The notes: generated from the sequence alone by a model not told the origin. A DNA stretch of 64,000 nucleotides from Immersiella caudata (GCA_030512335.1 JAULSU010000001.1:6820001-6884000), one strand, 5' to 3'. Numbered from the stretch's first letter, positions 1-10,661 are shown. Numbers and translations: made by a program.

Positions 1-1033
1 CCGCGAGGGTGTCTTGGTCTCCTGGCGACCATTCTCAGACACCGCCAGGTAAACAACCCCCCCCCCCGCATGTCAACTTTATTTAAACGGACCTGAGCTA
101 ATCACTATCATCTCCAGTTCCTCCGCCTCAGCCTGGTGACAGCACTGGTAACCCTGCCATCTTAGTCAATACCCCTGAGGTTGCAGAGTCAACCATCGTG
201 GTTGCCACAGGGAGTGTCCAAGGACCCCAGGTGGGTTGGTTTAATACAGCCAAGCGCCACAGCAGTTATACTGACGACACGGCAGAAACCTCCGGTGACC
301 CCCAATGCACTGGAAAGACCCCCCAGGTGGTTACTGGGGGTCTGGAGCCGCCACTGCCGGTTCAAGCAATGCTGGACCGGCCTTCGCGCCAATAATATCC
401 TCAAATATCATGCCGTACATGTACGAGCCCAGTCGTTCCAAGATGGCAGATATCCTCCAGCTTTATAAGGAGATGTTCCCAAACGACGACAAGATGGAAC
501 TCCCGCGGATGTTCCAAATCTCGCCCATCCCTGACAAGTGGGATATCATCTCCTATGACAGAGCCGCCACCGACCTGTTCGCTGGCAGAATTGCTGAGTA
601 CGAAGTCTACCATGAGCATGTGGTCAAGTCTCAGTTCGCCGGTCAGGTCCGTGGCTTCCTCCCGCCGCCTCCCCCGGGATACGAAGAGTGGTCCTTCCGC
701 AAGTACCCGATACAAGGAAAACATGAAACTCAACGATATGCCATACCTGCCCGGACAGTTCCCCGCCTCAACCCTCTCAACGAGTTTACCTCGGAGGAGC
801 TGTTGGTCCTCCACGACGACAGGGATCTCCGCAAGAAAATGGAGGCGGTCTGGGCAACGATCAAACGCGAAGACCTACTGAAGATACGGTCCAGCAAACG
901 AGCTGATGAGACAAAGCGTAGCTTCCTGCTCCTGTGGGAGCTGTGCCTACTGCGCATGCACTGGGCTGGGCCTCTCAAGGCAGGCCTAACCATCCGCTGG
1001 TTTGTCCAAGAGTGGGAGGGGCTTGGGTACTAG
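1..1033 (+). CDS. Unknown protein, 3' part only (5' end outside window)
   Basis: The family is not recognised. An exon runs from the window edge to 48 and is followed by an intron 49-115 (GTAAAC...CTCCAG). Coding resumes in a Pro/Gly/Thr-rich stretch and ends at TAG 1031-1033. The last exon reads through residues such as KMADILQLYKEMFPNDDK and a basic, charged C-terminal half. The join between about 231 and 320 is unclear. Two similar CCCAGGTGG sequences lie there, and only a donor inside the first one (near 238) keeps frame with an acceptor near 325. The N-terminal part seen here is low complexity and probably disordered, and the C-terminal part looks globular. The true 5' end, full length and function cannot be given. 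Confidence 0.5.
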
Positions 1034-2682
1034 GCACTTGGTCAGTGAAGATGAGGGATACTGTGGCTCAAGTGGCCAGGGGAGCAGAGTCACATGGCCG
1101 AGGGCGAGCGGGAAGATTGAGGGGACTCGCCGCAGAAAAGGAGTCAGGAGTTTTTAGCGGTGGATCAAGTGACCACTCTCACGGGAGCGTCATTGTGATG
1201 GGAGGAGCATATTGCATTTTGGGCATTGTATAGCGTGGCGTTCGGGACTCATGTTGAGGCTGCATCTAGATTGCTTAGCACCAGACAAGAAAAGGGGCTC
1301 TGTTTACCTTTGGTTCAGAGCGAAGATACCCACTAGCGCGGCGTTTTGGTGTCGCTGGGAGGAAATTGTCTAGGTATACTTGCATCGGTTATTTTTCTTA
1401 GTCCTTGACTTTTGGCAGCTTTTCGTTTCGCATTTGGGGGTTCGTCGGGATACCGTCGAAGAGTCACCCCTCCAGACAGACTAGGCTTTGGCCGTATTGG
1501 CCCCGACGACAACGATCAACGAGATACGAATACCAGTGGTTTTTGCCGCAACACACACTTTCTCGCCTTTATATATATTCAAAGTCTTTCAAAATTTCCA
1601 TCGCACATGATCCCACCAGAATAACCTCGGAAAAATCTACACCTATTCTCAAGGCCCGGTCCCCGGATTCCAGCCCCGGGTTATAGTGTTTCTGACAACA
1701 GAGGACCCGATTTGCGAATTCCCTGGATGCTTCAATGACATTTAATGCGGAGATGCAAAGGTTGGCCTAAACCTGACTCACCACACACAAGATCTCCGGC
1801 CCTGGGTTATACTGCCACCTTCTTCCAAGCCGGCGAGAAGCACAAGGTTCAGCGCAAATAGCCAGGTGCAAATGCCCTGTATAAACGAGAAGACCACCCT
1901 AATCATACCTACGAGAAGGCCCGGCTACAAGCTCTTGTTGTTTGCGAGATCAAAGCATCACCATACCTAGGTACCTCCTTAAATGACTGGATGTGTGACT
2001 CGTTTCGGTCGCGGTCTGGTCTATACGAAATCGAACCCCTCGGATATTCTCATAATGCCCGGCACCCCCGAAATCCACGGCTGACGAAAGCGCGAGTTAC
2101 CCCAAGCCAAATGCTGCGGTGGAATATGGGCCGGAAGAGAGCTCGCCACTCGGCGAGGCACTGGATATACCGGTTTCTCGATTCCCCAAGAAGATGGGGA
2201 CGCGAGCGGAAAGCCCAGTGCAAGGTTGGAAGGGCGAAATAGGGCGGTGATGATGTTTGGGTTTGATGGAACCAGCCGAGGCGTGGTGATAATATTGCAT
2301 GCCTACCTAGGTCCCTAAGTAGGTAAGGTACCTAACGGGTTGGTTCGCGCCAGGCTGTAGCTAGGGTATAAATGAAATGAGAGATGTAACCGATGATGGG
2401 GCAAGGGGCAGAACCTGGTGGTTTAAGAACAGGACGAGAGTAAAAATTCTCACTGATGGGTCCCGGCCACGTCACCGTGTGGTTTGGCAAAGAACGTAAA
2501 TGGTGTTGACAGAGGCAGGAACTGCCCGGCTCTGTTCACCTTACGCGGAAAGTGCAAGCCAACCAAGTTTGGCCCCCAACGGGCATCCTCAAATCTTCCC
2601 CAGCCGTTCATTGAATTCTACATAACCCCTCCCAACTTCTCACGACGCATGCGCGAACGTACACAGCCCATCCCACACAACT
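1034..2682. other. Gene-poor stretch with TAGGTACC-type palindromes
   Basis: No convincing coding frame is visible on either strand. The stretch is punctuated by short palindromic tracts built on CCTAGG and GGTACC: TACCTAGGTA at 1964-1973, and a cluster at 2302-2335 where CCTACCT is followed by AGGTAAGGTACC. Similar sequences are common between genes in Sordariomycetes and are often remnants of repeats. No function is assigned. Confidence 0.5.
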
Positions 2683-3580
2683 TTACCCATTAACAATTGT
2701 ACCCCCATTACAATGAATAACCTGCCTGCTCACCGCCGAGCTATCCATACTCGTCAAAAACAACACACACGTCGCAATTTCGCTCGGCTGTGCGGGTCTC
2801 CCCATGGGACTCGTAAAACTCTTTTGCGCCTCCTCCAGCAAGGTCGCCGGAATCGGCGGTGTCACCACCAGTCCGAGCGCAATCGCAATCACCCGTATCC
2901 CCTTACCAACTTGATAGTTGCTAAGCTCTCGAGTGAAGGATACGATGGCGCCCTTGGTGGAAGTATTGTCCAAAGGTCGAGGCGGCCGATGTAAGCGTTG
3001 ATACTGGCGTTGCTGATAATCGTCGAACCGCGCTTTATGGACGGCAGGGCGTACTTGGCGAGGTAGAAGTACGGATAAATATTGTTGTTAAAGGTATGAA
3101 GCTACTGGTTCTCGTTGAGCTCGGAGATGTCATCTATGACGAGCTGGAATGTGGCGTTGTTGAAGAGGATGTCAATGTGGTTGTTGAGGAGCTGCGCGGC
3201 GGTGTCGACGACCTTGTGGCAGTTGGCTTGGGAAGTGAGATCTGTGGCGAGGAGGTGGCATGTGTGACCGTATGATTCGACGAGGCGCTTGGATTCTTGG
3301 GCGTCGGATTCTTCGTCGGGAGGTAGACGATCAAGGAATCTACGCCTTGCGTGGCGAAGAGGACGGCGGTGGCTCGGCCGATGCCGCTGTCGCCACCGGT
3401 AATGATGGCCTTCTTGCCAGTGAGCTTGCCAGAGAGCTTGTATTTCTGGGAGCCGCCTTCTTCGGTTGGGATTTCGTCAAACCAGGGCTTGGGCGAGGGC
3501 ATCTTCCCTTCCTTGCCCGGGAAGCCCTGGAACGTGATGGGGTTTTGGAACCCCGGCTCGAATTGGCCCTTGTCTGACAT
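2683..3580 (-). pseudogene. Decayed short-chain dehydrogenase/reductase
   Basis: On the minus strand the reading starts at ATG 3578-3580 (MSDKGQFEPGFQNP) and includes the nucleotide-binding TGGDSGIGRA motif typical of classical SDRs of the YghA/YhdF type. The frame breaks near 3318-3322. The next frame then reads a normal SDR middle part (HIDILFNNA) up to a TAG at 3102-3104 where the family has Trp. Beyond the stop the same frame continues (IYPYFYLAKYALPSIKRGST). It shifts again near 2970 and then reads TSTKGAIVSFTREL to the expected C-terminal end (NGGTIVNG). The stop fits a CpA-to-TpA change on the plus strand. One intron could hide one break, but not two shifts plus a stop. I infer a full-length inactive copy; an expressed shorter product is unlikely. 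Confidence 0.8.
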
Positions 3581-4204
3581 TTTGATGATATGTACTGATT
3601 CCTCTATAGAAACTATTTCAGTTCAACTGAGTGGACGTTGAACTCGAACGGCCTCGAGGGAGCCGTTGGACCTTATATGGCAGGCTTCCATGACGTCATA
3701 TATCGATGATCCCATCTGATGTCAACATCAAAGGTACAGCCATTGTCCATTGCCTATCAATTTTGTTTAGGGATACAATACAAGGAGGTGAGGCGAAAGC
3801 TGATGGTGGATGTTGGAATTGCAATTGGGTTGGGTCGGTCGCTACATTTGTTTGCGCCCCCTTTTCCGTTTCGCGCAAACTGCAAACAGGGGCCCGCAAC
3901 CCCGTTCACGCCACCTCGGCCCAAAACTCAGTCGTGTCAATATAGTTGACCCCAATTACAACCCAAGACAACCGGCATAACGTGGCTTCCCACTATTGCA
4001 GCGGCTGTCACCATCCGTCACAGACCAGCGGTCAACCATGACACGACGGGGCGCCAGAGACTCCGAATGGAATAGGCTAGACTGCCAGATACGACCCTGA
4101 CACAGCACTATGAGCTGCAAGGCAAACAGAAGACCATATAAATAAGTCGACTCCGGCCCTTTGCGAACAAGGGCGACTTGAGATCTGTTGTGTTTTGCTC
4201 GCTC
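3581..4204. other. Intergenic region, divergent promoters
   Basis: This stretch lies between the decayed dehydrogenase and the membrane-protein gene. It holds no open frame that resembles a protein. It must contain the upstream signals of the plus-strand gene; no specific site is recognised. Confidence 0.4.
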
Positions 4205-5561
4205 ATGCTCAACATGCAGTCCCAAGTCCTCGTTCCGCGAGATGCGGAGATCGACCCCCGAGGGGTGACCTTGTTCGCTTGCCAAGTCGCCGCGCTCATC
4301 GTCGTGTGGCTCTTTTTCACCCTCCGCATGCTGGTGAAAGTGGTCCTCATCAAAAGCGTCACACTTGACGACTGGCTCATGAGCTCTGCGATGGTCAGTC
4401 TTCGCGCTAGAAAACCCTCGAGGTGTTTCATGCTCACACTGGCCACAGCTGATCTTCACCTCCCACGGTATCATAACTCTCTGGGGCATTGTCGAAGCGT
4501 CCATCGAAGGCGAAGTAGACTACCCCCGCGGGGAGAATATTGCCTTGCACTCGTGGTTTCTCGGCGAGCTCTTGTATGCGCCTCTCTCAGCTCTGATCCG
4601 AAGCTCCATTGCGGTCTTCCTGCTGCGCATCGTGCGCGCCAAGGTCCATCGGGTAGTCATCTACGGCGCCCTCGCTGTCACCTGGACTCTTTCCGTCATC
4701 TACTTCTTCATGCTGCTGTTCCAGTGCTGGCCCGTCTCGCACTTCTACGACCAAGTTCTCGGCCAGGATGGAACCTGTATGAATAAGAACATCGTCCCAA
4801 CAGCGACCCTTGCCCACAGCATCATCAGTGCTTGTACCGACTTCCTCCTAGCGCTGCTGCCCGTGCTAATCCTCTGGAATGTGCGCCTTAACAAACGTAC
4901 CAAGATCGGTATCGCGACGCTTCTCAGCCTCGGTTTGCTGTAAGCATGCAACAACTTATTTTTTTCAGCCGCCACTGACCTCTCTAGTGCCGGAATTGCC
5001 CTCATCGTCCGAATCCCTTACATCCGCTACATCCCTATCTCCTCCCCAGAGTTCCTAAACCAAGCAAATGGCACCGCCCTGTGGTCTCTGCTGGAACTTT
5101 CCTTGGGAGCCATCGCCGGCTGCGCGGCAACGATGCGTCCTCTCCTTCGCGGCTTCGGCTTCCGCCATGACACCAAGCTCAGACAGAGCTCGCCATCCAG
5201 GTCTCGCCGGGTTTCCCGTCCACCGCCTCCTATGCGCTCCTCCACAACCGTGGATGAGGATAAGCCACCGGTTGACGTCTTCCATTCCGCAAGAAACGAG
5301 TTTGATGTCGCGCAAGAAAGGGTTGCTATTCAGGGGCTTAGGTGGGGCCACGGGTGGGAAGGGGATAGCCCTTTGAGGGCGGAGAGTACCCCTAGTTTGG
5401 TGTCGGGTTCGGCAGTGCTCGTTTTGACGAGCATCGAGGTGAAGAGGGAGACGCAGGATGGGGCACCACCGAGGTCTTTTCCTTCCCACGGAGGTGGCGA
5501 GTGCATGGTGATGATCAACGGGAGATGCTTATTCGATGATTTCGATGATGCGTCGCCGTGA
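4205..5561 (+). CDS. Seven-helix membrane protein, fungal Rhodopsin/SAT4 domain
   Basis: Exons are 4205-4393, 4449-4939 and 4988-5561, giving about 417 residues. A second in-frame ATG at 4214 gives 414. Both introns are short (55 and 48 nt) and keep frame. Seven hydrophobic helices occupy roughly residues 20-285, with the family pattern LDDWLM after helix 2, a conserved aromatic Cys-Trp pair (LFQCWPV) and a short polar loop before the last helix (PEFLNQANGTALW). The rest is a Ser/Pro-rich cytoplasmic tail. The family (PF20684, formerly DUF3328/SAT4-like) sits in fungal plasma or internal membranes. A few members are implicated in sensing, but most have no known ligand, so no substrate is proposed. 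No CFEM domain precedes the helices. Confidence 0.85.
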
Positions 5562-5663
5562 CGGTCCGGTGCTGTACATAAGCATGAGAGTCTTGCAGCG
5601 CCGCAATCGAGTCTGGAACACCATGAAGTGTCATCGCTCAATCCCCTTCATTCCACCATCCTC

Positions 5664-6911
5664 TCAAATTGTCCCCTGAAAATGCCCCCCATACCCCTCC
5701 CCTCTCTTCTCACCTAACACCACTAACTCCCCCCTCTCATCATACCCAACCCTCCCCTCTTCCACCGCCCTTCTCACCTCCTCCCTCAATACCTCCCTCT
5801 CCCCGTTCTCCGCATCCCACTCCCACCCCTCCTTCATCCAGCACCACCTCAAACAAGCCCTCAACTCTTTATCCTTTGGAAACACCCTCATCCACTCCGG
5901 CTGAAACCCCCCTCCCCTCCCACCTCCCTTCCAATCCTCCGCTCGCCCCAACAATTCATCCCTACAAAATATCCTCCACGAATCCAACGCGTACGCTCCC
6001 GTCGTGACGTGTCCAATCTCCCACGCACACCCCACGCCTCTCCTCTTTACATCCTCCACTTTATCCACCACAGCATCCTCACCACCGCTCTCATCCTCAG
6101 GTCCAAACACCCCCCCCTGCTGTACATGACTCCCACCACCCTGAGCAGGATAATTCCTTACTCCATACCTCCTCCCCTTATCCGGCGGGGTTGCGACCCA
6201 AATCCTAGCCATGTTCTGGATCTTCTTCGTGCGTACGTAGCTCAGTCCAAGAGGCTGCATCATGTTTTGAATTACGCCCGGATCTGCAGCTGCTATCGCC
6301 TCGGGCGTGGGGTAGAGATTCATGAGTTGCCTAAACACTGGGAGAGCGGCGGTAGCTTTGGTTTTGGTTAGGAAGGTTGTTGCGACTAGGAGGGCGAAGG
6401 GGCTGGTGGCGAGGGTTTCTTGGATAAGGCCGAAGGAGGGCGAGGAGAGTGGGGGGATGGGGAGGGAGGAGATTGTGTTGGGGGGTGGACGGGGACGGGG
6501 TGTTGGGAGGGGAGGTTTTGGGGCAGGTAGTAAAGGGAGGGTGGCCCAAAAGGGGGAGGTGTTGGGCTTGGGTTTTCGGGGGCGTTTGGTGGTGGGTTGG
6601 GAGGTGGGAGGGGAAGAAAGTGGTTGTTGTGTCGGTGTAGTTATCTTGTTGATATCTGTGTCGAGGTCGCTGGTCATGTTGGTCGCAGTGGTGAGGGTAG
6701 CGCATTCGTCGCCTTCGTTGATGGCGCCGCCGAGATTGGCCTCATCGAGCGCATCGTCAATATTGCCCGACTTCTGGACTTCCAGAGAAGAGGATGGGGA
6801 GTCCTTGACTTTTTCATCGGGAATGGAAGACTCGTTGAGCGGTGCGACGGTGAGCGCATCGGTGAGCGCATCGGTGAGCGCAGGGCGCAGTGGTGGCGAA
6901 TGTTCTGCCAT
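5664..6911 (-). CDS. MBD4-like HhH-GPD DNA glycosylase
   Basis: A single exon gives 415 residues from ATG 6909-6911. The reading frame stays open further upstream but without an ATG. Residues 1-155 are Pro/Thr/Ser rich and include an ALTDALTDALT repeat. From about 160 the protein follows the glycosylase domain of MBD4: a helical start (FGLIQETLATSPFALLVATT), then FLTKTKA, then PLGLSYVRTKKI. The helix-hairpin-helix with the catalytic aspartate is EIGHVTTGAYALDSWRIFC (Asp310). MBD4-type enzymes remove T or U mispaired with G, as arises from deaminated 5-methylcytosine. A Gly/charged insertion of about 50 residues (roughly 242-292) separates the two halves of the fold, and no methyl-CpG-binding domain is present. 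Substrate preference is inferred from the family. Confidence 0.82.
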   Translation of the reverse strand: MAEHSPPLRPALTDALTDALTVAPLNESSIPDEKVKDSPSSSLEVQKSGNIDDALDEANLGGAINEGDECATLTTATNMTSDLDTDINKITTPTQQPLSSPPTSQPTTKRPRKPKPNTSPFWATLPLLPAPKPPLPTPRPRPPPNTISSLPIPPLSSPSFGLIQETLATSPFALLVATTFLTKTKATAALPVFRQLMNLYPTPEAIAAADPGVIQNMMQPLGLSYVRTKKIQNMARIWVATPPDKGRRYGVRNYPAQGGGSHVQQGGVFGPEDESGGEDAVVDKVEDVKRRGVGCAWEIGHVTTGAYALDSWRIFCRDELLGRAEDWKGGGRGGGFQPEWMRVFPKDKELRACLRWCWMKEGWEWDAENGEREVLREEVRRAVEEGRVGYDERGELVVLGEKRGEGYGGHFQGTI

Positions 6912-7277
6912 AACGTCGTTGAACTGATGGTGAGGGGTTGAGTCAACTGGTTCAGCCGATGGGGTTTTTAGCCAGGAACGCGCCTTTTGAATGATGAGAT
7001 GAAACTCAATCGTGTTTGCGAGTTTGGTTTGTTGGCCGCTTGCCGTGCTGAGACTGACGGACTGCGCAATGTGAGCAGTCGCATTGAACAAACGCAGTCA
7101 GGGAAAAAGAGAAGTCTAGCATGTATTGGGCCGGAACACTTGATTTACACTCTACCACCGTTCCCGCACCACCCCCTCCAGAGTACTTCTTTTCGCGCCT
7201 CCTCCGCACGCCCGGAGTCAGTCCTAGCAGTATATGATACATACAAGAGGGTAAAACTTTTGCTGTCAGGTAGCAGC
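6912..7277. other. Intergenic region between two minus-strand genes
   Basis: This stretch carries the 5' flank of the glycosylase gene and the 3' end of the cytochrome c1 gene. No other gene or clear site is seen. Confidence 0.4.
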
Positions 7278-8590
7278 TTACTCTCGCGTCTTGGCCGGCT
7301 TCGGGGGGTCGTAGGCAATCTTCCTCGACTTGACATTTGCCCACTTGTATCGCTTAACCCAGACGCTGAGAGCAAAGAGAACCGTTGTGCACACAAGGAC
7401 CTTCATACCCATCCGCTTGCGGTCGTCCATCTCGGGCTCAGCTGCCCAGTTGAGGAACTCGACAACATCCTTGGCCATCTGGGAGGTCGACGCCGGCGTC
7501 TCATCCTCGTAGTCGACCAAACCATCGTAGAGGACGCGAGCCATGGCAATACCGGTACCGGGGAAGTAGGGGTTGAAGTTCAGGCCGGAACCAACCTGGG
7601 CACCAGCAGGGGGCTCATCAGGGTAGCCCGTCAGCAGGGAGAAGATGTAGTTGCAGCCACCGTGGCGCGCCTTGGTGATCAAGCTGAGATCCGGGGGAAG
7701 GGCACCGTTGTTGGCAAAGCGGGCAGCCTCGTCGTTAGGGTACGGGGCAGGGAGGTAATCTGCAAGCTTTCCTGGGCGCTTCTCGATTATGCCCTCATCG
7801 TTGGGCTCGTTGTCGTACTCGTTCTCCTCGGCTAGGGCCTTTGCCTCGTCGACCGTCAGGATGGTGCCGACAAGCGCACGGTAGGGGACTCTGCTGAGCG
7901 AGTGGCAAGACGCGCAGACCTCGCGGTAGACCTGGAAACCTCTTCGGAGCCTAGTGGAATTCTGTCAGCCGCGCGGTCGGAGCAGCGCGAAGTAAGGGGG
8001 CTTACGCTTGATGGTCGAAGGTCTTGAACATCTGCTCGTGAACCCAGGGGTACTTGGCGGGGTGGAGGCTGTGATAATAGTAAGCTTCGCCGTCCTCTCT
8101 CGTCCAGAACGCCTGCATCGTGGTGCCGATGAAATATGCCTCAGATAGGCAAGCAACCTCGGCTCGGACAATCGGATCGTCAATCGCGGGTCGTGAACTC
8201 ACCCTTCCTCCGCCGGAGTCATGGCGTGTGCGGTAGGTCCATAGAGGTGGTAGTACCAGGCAATCGAGCCTGCGGCGACGGCAGTGGCAGCGGCGGCCGC
8301 AACGTTCAGGCCAACGGGGGCAGCGTCGGCAGCGGCTCCGGAGCTCGAGGAAGACGCGGCGCGCTGCGGGAACACGACAATTAGCTTCCGATGGCGTCGG
8401 GAGGGCCTCCTGGATGCATTGAGATCCGTGGTGGATGCAATTGGGCAGTTCGCGGCGTCGTCGGAGGTCACGCCATGCCGTGGCAGAGCTCGGCTGAGGG
8501 AGGATCCGGACGTACCTTGGAAAAGTGGACGGCGCCATTTCTTGCGCTGGCGAACGCGCGCGTCGAGCGCAGGCAAGTCCTCGCCAGCAT
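7278..8590 (-). CDS. cyt1: Cytochrome c1, heme protein of complex III
   Basis: Exons on the minus strand are 8516-8590, 8203-8363, 8006-8068 and 7278-7950, giving 323 residues with all junctions in frame. The N-terminus is a mitochondrial presequence (MLARTCLRSTRAFASARN) followed by an Ala-rich sorting segment and one hydrophobic stretch, as expected for a bipartite intermembrane-space signal. Mature motifs are LHPAKYPWVHEQMFKTFDHQ and the covalent heme site VCASCHS. The axial Met region is PGTGIAMARVLYDG. A C-terminal transmembrane anchor (MKVLVCTTVLFALSVWV) precedes a basic tail. The protein passes electrons from the Rieske protein to cytochrome c at the outer face of the inner membrane. 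The length is typical of fungal Cyt1. The promoter carries two mirrored CCAAT boxes. Confidence 0.97.
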
Positions 8591-9206
8591 CGTGGGCAAG
8601 CCTTGGGGAGCTTTAGTACGGGGTGGCGGTCGGATTGACGGAGCAATTGGCTGCCAACGTCGGTGTTTTGAGGTTGGCGATGGCTCAAGCTGGCAGAGGT
8701 CGATTCATTAGGTTTCTTGAAATTCGGGATTCTTAGGAACTCCAGCAACGTGATTGGCCAGCCAATCACAGAGCGCCACGGGCGATTGATTATCCGCTCA
8801 ATCCCTCGTTTCGTTTCGTAGCGGGACCCTGGCATGGGCCTGGTCCGTCCCATCATTACAGGCCGAACCTCCCGTCACCATTTGTTGCTCTGCTTCAGAT
8901 GGAGCTCTCTCTCAGCTTGCCGAGATATTACTTGGCATTGAGTCCAGACAGTTGCATCGCGGCCAGATTTGTCTCAGGATTTTGAGTTTTGATCTCCAGT
9001 TTTTTGCATTATCCCTAGTTTTCCCAAAAACATTGCTCTCAATGGACATTGCAAAACTTCCGCCCCTCGTCTCATACCAAAGGGTCTTGGGAAGGACCAT
9101 CTAATTGCGTACATCTTTTCGGTACCCAGCGCCAGCATATTTTTTTCCCACCGAGCCGCTCGGTATCCTAATACTCCCCACTCAGGTTTTGCACGAAACA
9201 TGATCT
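8591..9206. other. Intergenic region, cyt1 5' flank
   Basis: This stretch lies between the cyt1 start and the DAHP synthase stop. Apart from the CCAAT pair it shows no coding potential. The part nearest 9206 is presumably the 3' UTR of the aromatic-pathway gene. Confidence 0.4.
8751..8768. promoter_or_regulatory. Mirrored CCAAT-box pair upstream of cyt1
   Basis: The sequence is TGATTGGC, two bases, then GCCAATCA: an 8-bp perfect inverted repeat that places one CCAAT box on each strand, about 160-178 nt before the cyt1 ATG. CCAAT is the site of the HAP2/3/5 (CBC) complex, which controls respiratory genes including CYT1 in yeast. That it works here is inference. Confidence 0.5.
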
Positions 9207-10481
9207 CTAATGGGCCCTCCGCTTCTTCACCGCGTCAGCGAGGCGGTCCAGGACGGAGAGGGTATCTTCCCATCCAATGCACGCGTCCGTAATGCTGACA
9301 CCGTGCTTCAGGCCGCACTTTCCTTCTTGGGGTACCTTTTGGTTGCCTGAACATTTGTCAGTGTGTGTCGATAACTGCAGAAGGAGTGTGTCGACCTACC
9401 CTCGTTGATGTGGCTCTCAATCATAACACCCATGATCGCGTCCTCGCCCTTCTCGATTTGCTGCGCCAGCGTCTCTGCAACCTTGGGCTGGTTCTTGTGG
9501 TTCTTCAGCGAGTTACCATGGCTGCAGTCAACCATGAGACGGTCTCGAACTCCTGCCTTGGCCAAGGCCGCCTTTGCCTCTGCGATGCTTTGCGCATCGT
9601 AGTTGGTACCCTTGGTACCACCACGCAAGATGACGAAGCAGTCCTCGTTGCCAACCGTCCCCACAATGGCGACCACACCAGGCTTTGTTACAGACAAGAA
9701 GTGGTGGGGGTGCTTAACTGCGCCAATGGCGTCAATGGCCACGCCCAATGTGCCGTCGGTGCCGTTCTTGAACCCAACGGGGAAACTCAAGCCACTGGCA
9801 AGCTCACGGTGCAGCTGACTCTCGGTTGTGCGCGCGCCCACCGCTCCCACGCTCAGCAGATCGGCCAAAAACTGCGGGCTGATCGTGTCCAGCATCTCGC
9901 TGGCAATCGGCATGCCCCTGGAAGTGAGGTCGACGAAGAGCTGTCTACTAAGACGAAGCCCCTTGTTGATGTTGAAGCTGTTGTCGATGTCGGGGTCGTT
10001 AATCAAGCCTTTCCACCCTACGGTGGTGCGTGGCTTCTCTAGGTAGGAACGCATCACAATCAACAGCTCATCCTTGTGCTTCTCCTTCTCCTTCAGCAGC
10101 ATGTCGCAGTACTCGAGCGCCGCCTTGGGATCGTGGATCGAGCAGGGCCCGATGACGACGAGAAGCCTCTTGTTCGCATCGGTGCCATTGACAACGGAGG
10201 CGACCTCCTCGCGGCTGTCGAGCACGGTGCGTTTGGACTGGAGGGTTTGGGGGATCTCGTGTTGAAGCAGGTCAGGGGGCGTCAGCGGGTTGTAGCCGCG
10301 AACTAGTGAACATCAGCAAGCAATCTAATAGAAGCAAAGCATATCATCCCACTGACTCCTCCAGTCTTCGCTGTCGGCCTTGTTGCCCACATTTTTGTTC
10401 TCGATGTAGAATGACTAGGTACCCTCGCTAGTGAGCTTTCAGCGCACAGAGAGGCGCGAGCAGGGGTCGACGAACCGACAT
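9207..10481 (-). CDS. 3-deoxy-D-arabino-heptulosonate 7-phosphate synthase (class I)
   Basis: Exons are 10476-10481, 10357-10414, 9400-10302 and 9207-9346, giving 368 residues, the usual size of the fungal AroG-type enzyme. The first coding exon holds only ATG TCG, followed by a GTTCGT donor. The enzyme joins phosphoenolpyruvate and erythrose 4-phosphate in the first step of the shikimate pathway in the cytosol. Motifs seen are VVIGPCSIHDPKAALEY, the KPRTTVGWKGLINDPD loop and GARTTESQ. FPVGFKNGTDG, VDCSHGNSLKN and the C-terminal SITDACIGWEDT also appear. Fungi carry isozymes inhibited by Phe, Tyr or Trp (Aro3/Aro4 type); the sequence alone does not tell me which this is. A TGACTCA element in the upstream region fits cross-pathway control. 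Confidence 0.95.
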
Positions 10482-10650
10482 GGTGACGACTTATTCACTT
10501 TTATGTCCTTCTAGAAAATCCAGCAACCGAATTAAATCGTTTGGCCGGTTAGTAACCCGTTGGGCAGCGCTGTGTAAACACTAGCACTGGTGGCGGTAAA
10601 TGTCTGGAAGGGTTAATAAAGCATGTTGATCAAACCGGTGGAGGGGCAAG

Positions 10651-10661
10651 CCAATGACTCA
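10651..10661. promoter_or_regulatory. CCAAT overlapping a TGACTCA (CPC1/Gcn4) site
   Basis: CCAATGACTCA contains a CCAAT box that runs directly into a perfect TGACTCA, the binding site of Gcn4/CPC1, the activator of amino-acid biosynthesis genes. It lies 170-180 nt upstream of the DAHP synthase ATG and about 195 nt upstream of the divergent WD40-cyclophilin ATG. Regulation of the aromatic gene is the likelier role. Confidence 0.55.

Noticed and set aside
5055..5489. 144-codon minus-strand frame opposite the membrane-protein tail
   Set aside because: Antisense shadow without features.
6322..6927. 201-codon plus-strand frame opposite the glycosylase
   Set aside because: Gly/Arg/Val-rich antisense of Pro/Thr-rich codons.
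8002..8856. 284-codon minus-strand frame across the cyt1 5' exons
   Set aside because: It reads through introns in a mixed frame. The spliced cyt1 model explains the region exactly.
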